Shown here piece by piece: positions 1-8,448 of a stretch of 47,474 nucleotides of DNA. This DNA is from Candidatus Margulisiibacteriota bacterium (GTDB lineage Bacteria > Margulisbacteria > Riflemargulisbacteria > GWF2-35-9), in NCBI GenBank assembly GCA_028715625.1, contig JAQURL010000012.1, positions 1 through 47,474 on the forward strand, written 5' to 3'. How positions within the stretch are numbered: the first letter of the stretch is position 1; each line of letters opens with the position of its first letter. The notes beneath the pieces were generated by a model. It was not told the DNA's origin. It worked only from the letters and a program-made list of their open reading frames with translations, and made no database searches. Position numbers and translations under genes: made by a program.

Positions 1-1375
1 TTTGACCTGCCTCCCTGCAAAATCTTTGCAGATAAGGCAGCAGTTCATTTAAATCCAGATTTTTCCAGGATAAAAGTTTTCTCAACATGAAAAAATTTCT
101 TTTTAAATGTTCCTCACTGGAAAGCAATGCCGGGAAAAAAAGTTTAAAAATCTGCAGAATAATTTTTAAGTTATTTGTTTTATATACAACATTTAACAGG
201 GGAAAAACAATCTCTATAGCTTTAGCCATGGAAAATGCTGAATTGTTTTCTTTTATCAGCTCCGTTAGTTCGTCAATAAAATCTATTGTTTCCCTGACCC
301 CGTATTTTTTTGAGCATTCATTATAAAAATGCTTCAAATGTGTATCGGCCGGATCTAAGCGCAGCAATTCGCAGTACCTGCCGGTATATTTACCAAAGGT
401 CCTGATCATATTCGTGGTGGAAAACAAGGGATGATCCACCCTTTGTATCTCGTTCCCGCTTAAATCGGTGACGATCAATTCTGCTGCCGATGATAATTCT
501 TTCCTGCACTGAAAAAAATATAGCTGATCATTTTCGATCCTTGTCCCGGAAAGGAAGTTACGTTTGTTCAGTTGAACAATCAATTGCAGTTGCTGTTTTT
601 CGGGAATATAGCAGCTGCAGTTATGATTGAGTGTTATATAAAGGTTGCCGGCTGAGTCTTGATTCAGATCAGGCGCCCCGTTTTTATTCGCAGGCAGTTC
701 CATATAACTGTCAGGAGCGATTTTGAACCGGCATATAGGTATTTTATTTTTTTCCAAAGCTTTTTTTATTTTTGTGGAATCCGGGTTTCTTTTCGCGGCC
801 AGAATAGGCTCGAAAGCGGCATAATCATAGCTGAGCAGGCAATATTTGTTGTTCTGTTTATTCTTGGCCAGTACATATATTTTATTATCAACAGCTCTGT
901 AAAGCATATCTTTGAAAGTATGATTTTTAGGTAATGGCACAGTGCCTTTGTATTTGAAATTTTTATCCAGAATATCTATTTCTGCAAAATGATTTCTTCG
1001 GGCAATTATATTCTCTTCCGGGTCCAGGCAAAAATCAGTTCCGTTATACCAGCACCATTCAGGATTATTTCGTGTCTTATCAAAGTAAATACGGTAATCA
1101 TAATGGAATTCTTTTTCGTTATAGTTTTTATCCAGCACCTGAAAGCCCCGCGGATAATGCAAAATTACCAGGCTTCCGTCTTTCCTTTGCAGGATTTCAT
1201 CACTTCCATTGACCGCGTAATCTGCTATGACTGTGGAAATATCATACATATTGACCAGTGGCATTATAAATAATGTTCCCGGATTTATTTCGAATTTCCT
1301 TATGAACTGCTCAATATAGAAAGGCCCTGATAGTTGCTCTAAAGCCACTAATTTGGTTTGGAATTTAATAGTCAT
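1..1375 (-). CDS. Partial hypothetical protein, runs off the left edge
   Basis: I translated this minus-strand frame by hand from an ATG whose complement lies at 1373-1375. It stays open for 458 codons and leaves the window without a stop, so the C-terminus is missing. The first 300 or so residues are rich in short beta-strand-like stretches with repeated Asp, Tyr and Asn turns (for example LDKNYNEKEFHYDYRIYF, then IDILDKNFKYKGTVPL), which suggests a beta-propeller-like fold. The last 130 residues are helical and leucine-rich. There is no signal peptide. No Shine-Dalgarno is visible; CCGATAAT lies only 9-16 nt before the ATG, so the transcript could be nearly leaderless. Family not recognised. 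Short plus-strand open frames here are antisense shadows. Confidence 0.75.
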   Translation of the reverse strand, partial: MTIKFQTKLVALEQLSGPFYIEQFIRKFEINPGTLFIMPLVNMYDISTVIADYAVNGSDEILQRKDGSLVILHYPRGFQVLDKNYNEKEFHYDYRIYFDKTRNNPEWCWYNGTDFCLDPEENIIARRNHFAEIDILDKNFKYKGTVPLPKNHTFKDMLYRAVDNKIYVLAKNKQNNKYCLLSYDYAAFEPILAAKRNPDSTKIKKALEKNKIPICRFKIAPDSYMELPANKNGAPDLNQDSAGNLYITLNHNCSCYIPEKQQLQLIVQLNKRNFLSGTRIENDQLYFFQCRKELSSAAELIVTDLSGNEIQRVDHPLFSTTNMIRTFGKYTGRYCELLRLDPADTHLKHFYNECSKKYGVRETIDFIDELTELIKENNSAFSMAKAIEIVFPLLNVVYKTNNLKIILQIFKLFFPALLSSEEHLKRNFFMLRKLLSWKNLDLNELLPYLQRFCREAGQ

Positions 1376-1504
1376 ATCTAAATTATCGGATTTTTATCGC
1401 GGAATTTTCAAAAACTTGGTAGAAATATATTTTCGGACAGCTGAAATACTGAATAAGTTTACCGCTTACCCTACAAACTCATCAACATATACACTCATGC
1501 ACCT

Positions 1505-1711
1505 TCATACCACATAATAATTAATGATTTTCATGTTCAGGTTTTTTTTGTTTTTGGCCATACTGTTTTTAAAGCGGATCTCCGTGAGCATCTCCGGGGT
1601 TTTCAAAAAACGCATTATTTCTTTTTTTACTTCCGGCGGAAGGGTATAGTATATCTGTATCAGTCGCTGAATTTCTCCTACAATTGCTCTGTGCTTGTCA
1701 TCCATTGCCAT
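1505..1711 (-). CDS. Small hypothetical protein (68 aa), coupled to the upstream gene
   Basis: The start (MAMDDKHRA) was chosen because GGAG, which also forms the end of the preceding gene, lies 7 nt upstream of this ATG, 4 nt after the preceding stop. An earlier in-frame ATG at 1726 would overlap the preceding gene and has no ribosome site. The product is mostly charged and helical, with a central LPPEVKKEIMRFLKTPE segment and a basic, Asn/Lys-rich tail. It has no signal peptide or membrane segment. Tight coupling suggests it works with the 282-residue protein encoded before it. Family not recognised. Confidence 0.6.
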   Translation of the reverse strand: MAMDDKHRAIVGEIQRLIQIYYTLPPEVKKEIMRFLKTPEMLTEIRFKNSMAKNKKNLNMKIINYYVV

Positions 1712-1715
1712 ATTT

Positions 1716-2564
1716 TTACTCCGCAAATCCCAACAGGCTTAACAGTTGATCATAAGACTCAGCCATGTCCTGCGGCATTTTTCCATCCCATTGATTGAGT
1801 TTTGATGTGACGCTTTTGAATTCGTTTATAAATTCCTGAGCCTCGTTAGAAATTTCTGAAGAATCTTCAACTGAAGCTGATTTGTCATTTTCTTCAATTT
1901 TTTTCCTGAAACGATCATATTGTTTTTTTATTTGTTCTGCCAGCTCGGGCAATTGAGGTGTAAATACAGTAATTGCTTCCTGAATAAACGCCAGTACAGA
2001 TTGCAATTGCTGTGTGGAAAGCTGGTTCATTTTTATAAGGGACTCCAGCATACCTTCCAGCAGGTCGACCCTGTTCCCCAGTTGGGCCAGCGCTTCTTTG
2101 GGTTTGCCGTTATTTATCAGGTTGATTATTTGACCCGAAAGCACCTGATCGCCCACCTTTGCCTGAACGATATTAATCTGTGCCTGAAAATTCAGGTTAT
2201 TTTGAGTTTCAATATTTTTAGACTGGGCAGCATTTTGCAGTGGTGAGTTATTCTTAATATCAGTTTTATTTGTTAGTTGAGTTTTATCCATGATGAAATC
2301 AAAATGAAGCTCCTCAGCTGTAGTTTTTATAGTATTGAGGTCATTGGTATTAGTAGAGTTGAGCAGGTTTTTGCAGAAATCTTTTATAGTTAACTGCTGG
2401 GCTTTTAAAAGTCCCAGGTTTTGCTTGATATCCTGTGGCGGTATACTGTCTCTGCCGGTTGACTTCAGATAATTATTAATTTTGTCTTCAAATTGTTTAT
2501 CTGTGCTTTTTGCAGTTTGCGCCTGATTCAGTTGTTTGTTTTCTACATTTAAAAGTTCATTCAT
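1716..2564 (-). CDS. Hypothetical Gln/Asn-rich helical protein (282 aa)
   Basis: The frame extends upstream to 2639, but that extension runs through a palindromic repeat. The start MNELLNVENK (ATG at 2564) has a purine-rich GGGGGAA 2-3 nt upstream and is preferred. The protein is soluble-looking: an N-terminal Gln/Asn/Lys-rich low-complexity half (about residues 1-130), then amphipathic helices (IINLINNGKPKEALAQLG; LLEGMLESLIKMNQLS) and an acidic Ser/Glu linker before a final helix. There is no signal peptide or enzyme motif. It is followed after 4 nt by the 68-residue gene. Family not recognised. Confidence 0.65.
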   Translation of the reverse strand: MNELLNVENKQLNQAQTAKSTDKQFEDKINNYLKSTGRDSIPPQDIKQNLGLLKAQQLTIKDFCKNLLNSTNTNDLNTIKTTAEELHFDFIMDKTQLTNKTDIKNNSPLQNAAQSKNIETQNNLNFQAQINIVQAKVGDQVLSGQIINLINNGKPKEALAQLGNRVDLLEGMLESLIKMNQLSTQQLQSVLAFIQEAITVFTPQLPELAEQIKKQYDRFRKKIEENDKSASVEDSSEISNEAQEFINEFKSVTSKLNQWDGKMPQDMAESYDQLLSLLGFAE

Positions 2565-2576
2565 AATTCCCCCGCC

Positions 2577-2672
2577 TAACGCATCCTGGCCCCTCTCTTG
2601 ATAAGAGAGGAGAATGTTCGTTGTGGATTTACCTCTCACCCTTCTCTTTGTAAGAGAAGGGCAGGGATGAGT
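2577..2672. repeat. Palindromic intergenic repeat (double perfect hairpin)
   Basis: Two perfect hairpins stand in tandem: CCTCTCTT/AAGAGAGG with a 3-nt loop at 2592-2610, and CCCTTCTCTT/AAGAGAAGGG with a 3-nt loop at 2639-2661. The flanking words (CCTCTCACCC, GGGATGAG) recall the element at 26180-26216, so both probably belong to one dispersed repeat class. It lies between divergent genes, where it may form structure in either 5' leader. Confidence 0.75.
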
Positions 2673-2803
2673 TCTTGTTTATATATATGCCCGGAACTCA
2701 ATTTTTTAAACCTGTTACATCCGCAGCATATCGCTTGCAACTATTCTGATATTCCAACGATAACTTAGATGAAAATAATAAAGCTTAAAGTTGGAGGTTA
2801 TAC

Positions 2804-3379
2804 ATGTTAAACAAAATTATTGCCAATGCACAGGGGGTAGACTTGGTTGCAATAAACCTGCTCATGCAAGTCCCGGGTATGGATGCGCTTAAAAAAATTA
2901 AAGCTGCTCAGGAAGCAGGTAAAATCGGTCCCGTCTTCATGAATGATTTACTCTATGTGGGACTAACCGCTATAGAAAGGGATCAATATTTTAGCGCTTT
3001 GTTAAGTACCTGGATTTATCTGGATGGGGGATCGCAGATCACCGTATACGATGTCATGCATCCCGGAGCTCTGGAGAAAGCGAATAGCGCCGGAGATTTT
3101 ATTAATCCGCTCCGGCAAAAGCTTGAAAGCCTGGTCAGGGCAACTGGTGTAACTGTTGCGTACGAAACATACCCGTGGAGAACAAGGGAATATGAGATGT
3201 ATGTTATCGGATTGATTTGTGATTGCAACCGTGGAGAATTCAACGACAATGAGGTAATACGTTTGGACCTGAGGAATTTTTCTGCTCAGGAATCAGCCAG
3301 AATTCAATATCTGTTAGCTCTTGCCGTGAGAGAGAAGATTGCGAAACTGGGTGTATTTGATATGCCCACCGGCTATTAA
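2804..3379 (+). CDS. Hypothetical protein (191 aa)
   Basis: The start is firm: GGAGG lies 6 nt upstream of the ATG. The N-terminus MLNKIIANAQ matches the M-x-x-K-[IVL]-[IV]-[AS] pattern seen on several other orphan proteins in the window. The body has hydrophobic alpha and beta stretches (VFMNDLLYVGLTAIERDQYF; YVIGLICDCNRGEF) and looks like a compact soluble domain without signal peptide or recognisable active site. CGATAA lies about 46 nt upstream. It is monocistronic and converges with the 941-residue gene, whose stop is 9 bp away. Function unknown. Confidence 0.7.
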   Translation: MLNKIIANAQGVDLVAINLLMQVPGMDALKKIKAAQEAGKIGPVFMNDLLYVGLTAIERDQYFSALLSTWIYLDGGSQITVYDVMHPGALEKANSAGDFINPLRQKLESLVRATGVTVAYETYPWRTREYEMYVIGLICDCNRGEFNDNEVIRLDLRNFSAQESARIQYLLALAVREKIAKLGVFDMPTGY

Positions 3380-3388
3380 AAATCAAAA

Positions 3389-6214
3389 TCACCAAGGTTC
3401 ATTGTAAATACCGGGAGAAATTTTTAAAACTGCTTGTTTTTGATCCAGTATTTTTTTACAGAATACCTGAAAATCCGGGATTTTATTTTGCAGATATGCC
3501 TTAATATTCTGATATCGCGGATGCAGATTGTTGTTGTCAAATATTCCAAACATCTGGCTTTGATTGGAAAATTCCAACAGATTTCGCAGGTCAGCTTCGC
3601 TGTATTTTTTTAAGTAATCCTTGAGACGGCTTTTACCTCTGGGCTGTCTGGCCCAAATGAACAGGATATCCAGAAAATTGACGGATTTTTCTTTGAAATT
3701 TTCAGTGCTGGAAAATGAATCGAATAATTTTTTATAGTCGTCATCCCTGTATTTTTTCAGTTTTCTATATTTTCCTAATCCTACTACAAATCCGGCAACA
3801 GTATCACCCCAGAATTTGGATTGAACTACTTTGGGCAGAACAGGGTCCAGCACATAAGAACCGAGAGTAGCAAAGGGAGCGCTGATTATTGTCCGCAGAC
3901 AATTCATTCTTGCGGTGGGAAAGCCCATGTTGCGTATCATATTATGCGAAAAAATATAAGCTCCGTTAACTGTGGACAGGCTGATAAACCTCAGCAATTT
4001 GTTGGTAAATATACTAATGTCCATTGAGTCCAAAAGTCCGCTTACCTGCATATCAACCAGTTTCAGCAGCGGGATGGAAAATCCTGTGCAGAATAAGGAA
4101 TTACAGGCATTATTAATGTCGAAGTTATTAAATCCCCAGTCTCGAATTTTTGTCCCGGCTCTGGAAAACATATCTGATATATAATTTCTTAAAAAAGTTA
4201 TGGAAAACCATAACGTAGTAAAAGGCAGGCCGATAGCAAGGACCGGATGATGCAATGCCACTAAAAATCCCATGGCCACCAGTCCGCTGTTTTTTATCAG
4301 TGGTCTGGGATATTTGAGCAGGTAGGAATAGGGGAATCTGGGTTTTTCACCGAGAGTATTAAACTTAAACTGACCTTCTTTTCCCAGGCTGTGAATAGAT
4401 TCCGAATGCAAGCCGGCCGGAGTTATATGAAAGGGAATTTTGTCGCAAAATAAATAGTTACAGGGAATGTCATCTTTTTTGATGTTAAAAGTATTTTTTA
4501 TGGGTAAGGATATTTTACCCTTTATGTTTCTGCGATGAATCTTAGCGGAGATTTTGGAGTTGGTCGGGTCATAAAAACCCATACCGGGTATTTCCGGGTA
4601 ATAACCTGTAGAATCACTGCTCACTGTAAATTTTATGGTTAATTCCGACTTCAGGAATTCTAATAAGAACCGGTCACTTGTGTCAGAAGGTATATGATAT
4701 TCATTCAATAAGGAATAGATTCTGTTGAAGTCTTTGCTGTTTAGTATTTCTATCATTTCATGAAGTTTTTTTATTTCGTTTGATTTTCTGCCGAAACAGT
4801 CCAGAGTATTATAAAGTTCCACAGCTTTTATTGCCGGAAAGTTTTCCACGATGTGCTGCAGTGTTTGCTGAAGTCCTATTTCCAGAGGCCTGCTTATTAC
4901 AATTACTCCGCCCAGGTCATTGATGTCATTAAGTGCTGCTGACAGAGGGTATTCATCCGGGAATAAAGCGTCGTAATCCACAATCGCGTGTGAAAAGTAT
5001 TGATCTCTTAATTGTCTGGGATTAAGATTGCCATATTTTTCTTCCATTTCTGCCAATTGATTTTTTAGGCGTTTATATTGTGAATGTTGAAGTTCGCCTT
5101 TCCTCCAGGCATCCTCGGCCTCTTTAAATTCGTGCCTTAGTTTCAGTATCCTGGATTCCAGAATAGGTTTATAGATATTATACAAGATTATTCCCAGATG
5201 TATTCTGTCCAGATAACCTTCCTTGGAAACATCCTGGGCATTGGCGAATGTTATGGGTGTCAGGCAAGTCTGTGCGTCTTTCAGAGTAGCGTCCACCAGG
5301 CTGAAATGCAGCGCTTTATTAAAAATATCAATGTGATTATGAATACTGGCTATATGTAATTTAAAGTGTTCCTGAATTACCGAATAAAGTTTGTCCAGTT
5401 TTTCATGTTCAAAAAATTCATAATAATCGTCCAGAGACTTGCATACCGGGAAATATACTGTAAAGGTGGTTTTATCTCCTGCTTTACCGATTTTAAATTC
5501 CACTGAAAAAGTTACATCCATTTCCAGGATTTCAGCTGCAATCAGTCCATAATAAATTTGCTCTACCGGATGCAGGGAGTTTCTATAGGATAAATTCACT
5601 TTGGATAAGCCTTTCATATAAGCATCCAAAATCAGTTGGATTGTTTCCTTTCTGCCTCCGGCTGAAATGTCATGAACCCGGTCATCCCAGGCAGCACCGA
5701 TATTGCGCAGCGCAATTCCTTCCGGCAGTTCTATCATATTATTCAGGCGTAACAGCTTTTTTATGACCCTGGGGTCGCCTTCTGAGGCTTGAATAAATTG
5801 TTCCAGGTACTTCATCCTTTCAGCAGAATCAGGGTCGTGTTTAAGTGCTTCTTTTATAAGAGCGACCAAAATACGCGAAGTATTTAAAGGCATTGTATAT
5901 CGGTGATTATCACGGATAAATTTCATCAGCGAGCGCAAATGATTTAACATTTCCAGCGGTCTTGTGGTATGAAGCAGCTTTCTGTAGTAGTAAACAGTGT
6001 ATAAGCTTAACGGAAGTACATCCATAATAAATCCGTTGGGGTCTGAATCCAGAATATTGTGGTTCAGAAAATCCGGCTTGGCTTCCATAAGTTTAAGCGC
6101 CGCACTTTTTGTGCCGGAACTGAAACAAAATTTGGCCCCTAGCCTGGCTAACCGTGTCAGATAGCTATCTTGAGGCGCTATATCCGCTTGAATGGCAATT
6201 AATTTACATTTCAT
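3389..6214 (-). CDS. Large hypothetical protein (941 aa) with central coiled coil and C-terminal hydrophobic segment
   Basis: A single uninterrupted frame from an ATG at 6214. It starts MKCKLIAIQ, the same short N-terminal pattern as five other orphans here. Visible architecture: helical N-terminal third; a charged coiled-coil-like stretch near residues 355-400 (LRHEFKEAEDAWRKGELQHS); a mixed region; then a hydrophobic segment near residues 640-680 (GLVAMGFLVALHHPVLAIGL followed by TTLWFSITFL) that could be one or two membrane passes or a buried core; then a basic C-terminal part. There is no N-terminal signal peptide or catalytic motif I can name. The upstream AAGGAAG is about 18 nt from the ATG, too far for a good ribosome site, so the start is less certain than the frame. 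Confidence 0.75.
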   Translation of the reverse strand: MKCKLIAIQADIAPQDSYLTRLARLGAKFCFSSGTKSAALKLMEAKPDFLNHNILDSDPNGFIMDVLPLSLYTVYYYRKLLHTTRPLEMLNHLRSLMKFIRDNHRYTMPLNTSRILVALIKEALKHDPDSAERMKYLEQFIQASEGDPRVIKKLLRLNNMIELPEGIALRNIGAAWDDRVHDISAGGRKETIQLILDAYMKGLSKVNLSYRNSLHPVEQIYYGLIAAEILEMDVTFSVEFKIGKAGDKTTFTVYFPVCKSLDDYYEFFEHEKLDKLYSVIQEHFKLHIASIHNHIDIFNKALHFSLVDATLKDAQTCLTPITFANAQDVSKEGYLDRIHLGIILYNIYKPILESRILKLRHEFKEAEDAWRKGELQHSQYKRLKNQLAEMEEKYGNLNPRQLRDQYFSHAIVDYDALFPDEYPLSAALNDINDLGGVIVISRPLEIGLQQTLQHIVENFPAIKAVELYNTLDCFGRKSNEIKKLHEMIEILNSKDFNRIYSLLNEYHIPSDTSDRFLLEFLKSELTIKFTVSSDSTGYYPEIPGMGFYDPTNSKISAKIHRRNIKGKISLPIKNTFNIKKDDIPCNYLFCDKIPFHITPAGLHSESIHSLGKEGQFKFNTLGEKPRFPYSYLLKYPRPLIKNSGLVAMGFLVALHHPVLAIGLPFTTLWFSITFLRNYISDMFSRAGTKIRDWGFNNFDINNACNSLFCTGFSIPLLKLVDMQVSGLLDSMDISIFTNKLLRFISLSTVNGAYIFSHNMIRNMGFPTARMNCLRTIISAPFATLGSYVLDPVLPKVVQSKFWGDTVAGFVVGLGKYRKLKKYRDDDYKKLFDSFSSTENFKEKSVNFLDILFIWARQPRGKSRLKDYLKKYSEADLRNLLEFSNQSQMFGIFDNNNLHPRYQNIKAYLQNKIPDFQVFCKKILDQKQAVLKISPGIYNEPW

Positions 6215-6278
6215 ATTTATTTTTGCTTTTGCTTCCTTAAAGAATCTATTTTTCTAACGACAATTTAATAAAGGATGT

Positions 6279-6392
6279 CCGAAAATACATGTTTTGTCAT
6301 TGCGAGGAGCGTTCGCGACGTGGCAATCCACGTGTCTGGAAATGTAGATTGCCGCGCTTCGCACGCAATGACTTGAAAGTCTCCATTTTCGG
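6279..6392. repeat. 114-bp palindromic repeat, copy 1
   Basis: The ends are a perfect 9-bp inverted repeat (TCCGAAAAT at 6279-6287, ATTTTCGGA at 6384-6392). Inside is an imperfect palindrome from GTCATTGCG to CAATGAC (6296-6372). A second copy lies in the opposite orientation at 36183-36296 and shares the flanking GGAGACTT word as well as the core. It occupies part of the 431-bp gap 6215-6645. The rest of that gap holds AT-rich DNA and the leader of the next gene; I see no gene in it. Confidence 0.8.
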
Positions 6393-6602
6393 ATAACCTG
6401 CTGTGCCATTGTCGTACCAATATAGGTAGAGGCTATGCGTAACCTTCCTATGCAATTATCGAAAAAGAATCAATAAAATTTCAGCTAATAGTTTGTTGAA
6501 AATTAAGGTTGTCCACATGGAATATGCTCTTATCTTAATTGAAAAATTTAACGATTCATTCAGATTTTCAATAAAATTTAATAATTTTTTTATTAATTTG
6601 TT

Positions 6603-6617
6603 CGATATATTAATAAA
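6603..6617 (+). promoter_or_regulatory. CGATATATTAATA leader motif before the 343-aa gene
   Basis: CGATATATTAATAAA begins 43 nt before the ATG at 6646. The same TTCGATATATTAATA string precedes the gene at 14523 and a near copy precedes the gene at 26298. It resembles a -10 region; no clear -35 block is visible here. Confidence 0.4.
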
Positions 6618-6645
6618 GGCATAAATTTTAGAAGGGAGCAAAAAA

Positions 6646-7677
6646 ATGGCTATAATCGTAACAAGAACACAGGACGGGGCGTTAGTAATGACCAACAGGA
6701 CAGAAGGAGTATCAGCGGTGAATACCGCATCCAATGTAGATGGTTATCCGGCCATACCCGCCAGATTGATAACTCCTTTGTTTAAAGAAGCCAGAAATAA
6801 GCTGCCCGATTTTCAGGGGAAAATGTTTAACGGTCCTTATTGGGGTTCGTCAGGGCATCTGGAAGCCACAACCGGTAATGTTGCGTTTGATAGCGATCCC
6901 AACGGTTTATTTCATAATCCGACAAATAGTCATTATTGTATTGCGGTTGGCAATCAGAGCGCTATTCACACCGGGTTTGTTTACTTCCTGGACTTACAGA
7001 AAGGTAATATTTATTATCGTGAGAGAGGTGGCGACCATATCCAGACTTATCAATATCAACCCGGAAGCAAAGAATACATAGCGTTTTTTGACGGTATGAT
7101 CGGTGCGTTGAAAACCGTAGCCGGCAATGCAAATCCTGAGATTAATAATCTGGTTTCCTTCATGAAGAAAAATTTTAAATATGTATTTCCGGTAATTCCA
7201 CGCGCAGAATTAATGAAAAATATGACCATGCATTCTTTCTGGCCACATAATTTTATAATTTCGGAGAGGGCACCACATACTACATCATTTACAACAGGAA
7301 AAAAAATGGAGTCAGACCCGAATCATCCTATTTATAATCCTACCACAAATACAGCAGACCCTGCGAAAACACATTATTGCTGTGTGGTCGGAGAAACAAA
7401 TTCCGATCAATTCCGTAATCTATTTTTTGATTTAAAGACCGGGACTATTTATGTCAGGACCGGCAAATTGTCCGTTAATCCCAAAGATCCGCATACCACT
7501 ATCAGAATTGATAAGAATGACCCCGCATATAATGATTACAAACGCGAAATCTTAGTTAAACTGTCCAACCTGCGCCGGGTTTATCCGGTCGCGCAAGAAC
7601 TTATCAATTTTATCAGAGGGGTAAATATGCAGGATGTATATACCCTATTACTCTTTACTCCTTACTCCTTAAGATAA
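6646..7677 (+). CDS. Hypothetical protein (343 aa) with an internal tandem duplication
   Basis: GGGAG stands 7 nt before the ATG. Two copies of a module are visible, about residues 34-160 and 181-312. Copy one reads SDPNGLFHNPTNSHYC-x-AVG, then FLDLQKGNIYYR; copy two reads SDPNHPIYNPTT, THYCCVVGE, then FFDLKTGTIYVR. Each module opens with a similar segment (YPAIPARLITPL; FPVIPRAELM). A third copy seems to begin at residue 312 (VYPVAQELINFIRG) but stops after about 30 residues. The final residues are encoded by a repeated TTACTCC tract (7654-7670), so the tail may be eroded. There is no signal peptide. It sits 57 bp before the LURP-one-like gene in the same direction. Family not recognised. 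Confidence 0.7.
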   Translation: MAIIVTRTQDGALVMTNRTEGVSAVNTASNVDGYPAIPARLITPLFKEARNKLPDFQGKMFNGPYWGSSGHLEATTGNVAFDSDPNGLFHNPTNSHYCIAVGNQSAIHTGFVYFLDLQKGNIYYRERGGDHIQTYQYQPGSKEYIAFFDGMIGALKTVAGNANPEINNLVSFMKKNFKYVFPVIPRAELMKNMTMHSFWPHNFIISERAPHTTSFTTGKKMESDPNHPIYNPTTNTADPAKTHYCCVVGETNSDQFRNLFFDLKTGTIYVRTGKLSVNPKDPHTTIRIDKNDPAYNDYKREILVKLSNLRRVYPVAQELINFIRGVNMQDVYTLLLFTPYSLR

Positions 7678-7700
7678 GGTCGAAACAAACTATAAGGTCG
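7674..7700 (+). repeat. 9-bp direct repeat ATAAGGTCG
   Basis: ATAAGGTCG occurs at 7674-7682 and 7692-7700, 9 bp apart, across the stop codon and into the gap before the next gene. It may be a slippage product or a paired binding site; too short to decide. Confidence 0.4.
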
Positions 7701-7734
7701 GTTTTTTTAATAAATATTTATAGGGTAGCAAAGA

Positions 7735-8367
7735 ATGGCAAATGACCTATTAATTTCGGGCAAAAATACAGGCAATGTAACAGCGTATAACAAAAACAAC
7801 GGTATACCGAGTAAATTTAACGTTTGTGAGAAGAGGCTTACATTAACTACCTCTTTTAGTGTAAGTTCCGATGCAGGCGAACATGGCTCGGTAAGAGCAA
7901 AATTTTTTAATCTAAGCACTCAATTCGAATTCAAAGACAAAAGCGATAATTTAGTGGCTACTGGCAAGAAAGCCTTGGTTTCATGGGGCACCAGGATAGA
8001 TGTTTATGACTCACAGAATAATAAAATCGGCACAATCAGGGAAGAAGTGTTGAAGTCATTATTTAAAAGATATACTTCTTATAAAATTCTTGACTCAAAT
8101 GGCAATGAAATCGCCAAATCAAAAAAATTAGATTTCGGGGCGACCGGCATTACTTTATATAATCCGTCAGGCAAAGAAATAGCGACGATCGACAGACCCT
8201 GGATAAATATTTTCAGGGACAACTGGAATATAGATATTAAAGACCGTTCGGCAGTTGATATGCGCATATTAGTTTTGATCGGAGCTTATAAAACCTATTC
8301 TGATAATGCAAAAAGCAGTTCTGATTCTTCGAACAGCAGCAGGCCAAAATCTAATTCAAAGAAATAA
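7735..8367 (+). CDS. LURP-one-related / Tubby-like C-terminal-fold protein (210 aa)
   Basis: The middle of the protein (about residues 30-175) has the alternating strand pattern of the LURP-one-related (LOR) family, which shares the Tubby C-terminal/scramblase fold: FEFKDKSDNLVATGKKALVS, then IDVYDSQNNKIGTIREE, YKILDSNGNEIAKSKK, and ITLYNPSGKEIATIDRPW. Each unit is a strand, a short polar turn with Asp/Asn-Gly, and another strand. The C-terminus is a Ser/Asn/Lys-rich tail. Bacterial members of this fold are poorly characterised; membrane or phospholipid association is possible but inferred. AGGG lies 9 nt before the ATG. Its leader (TTTAATAAATATTTAT then AGGGTAGCAA) resembles that of the gene at 26298. 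It is probably co-expressed with the preceding gene. Confidence 0.65.
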   Translation: MANDLLISGKNTGNVTAYNKNNGIPSKFNVCEKRLTLTTSFSVSSDAGEHGSVRAKFFNLSTQFEFKDKSDNLVATGKKALVSWGTRIDVYDSQNNKIGTIREEVLKSLFKRYTSYKILDSNGNEIAKSKKLDFGATGITLYNPSGKEIATIDRPWINIFRDNWNIDIKDRSAVDMRILVLIGAYKTYSDNAKSSSDSSNSSRPKSNSKK

Positions 8368-8448
8368 TTATTTTTTTCAGATACAGATTCCGGCACATCA
8401 TCATCTAATGGTTTTTTTTACTGTTTTATGCGATAATTCTTCATCATT

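Noticed and set aside
87-1273. Three plus-strand open frames of 79-94 codons
   Set aside because: They are antisense to one continuous 458-codon minus-strand frame with better protein-like composition and have no ribosome sites.
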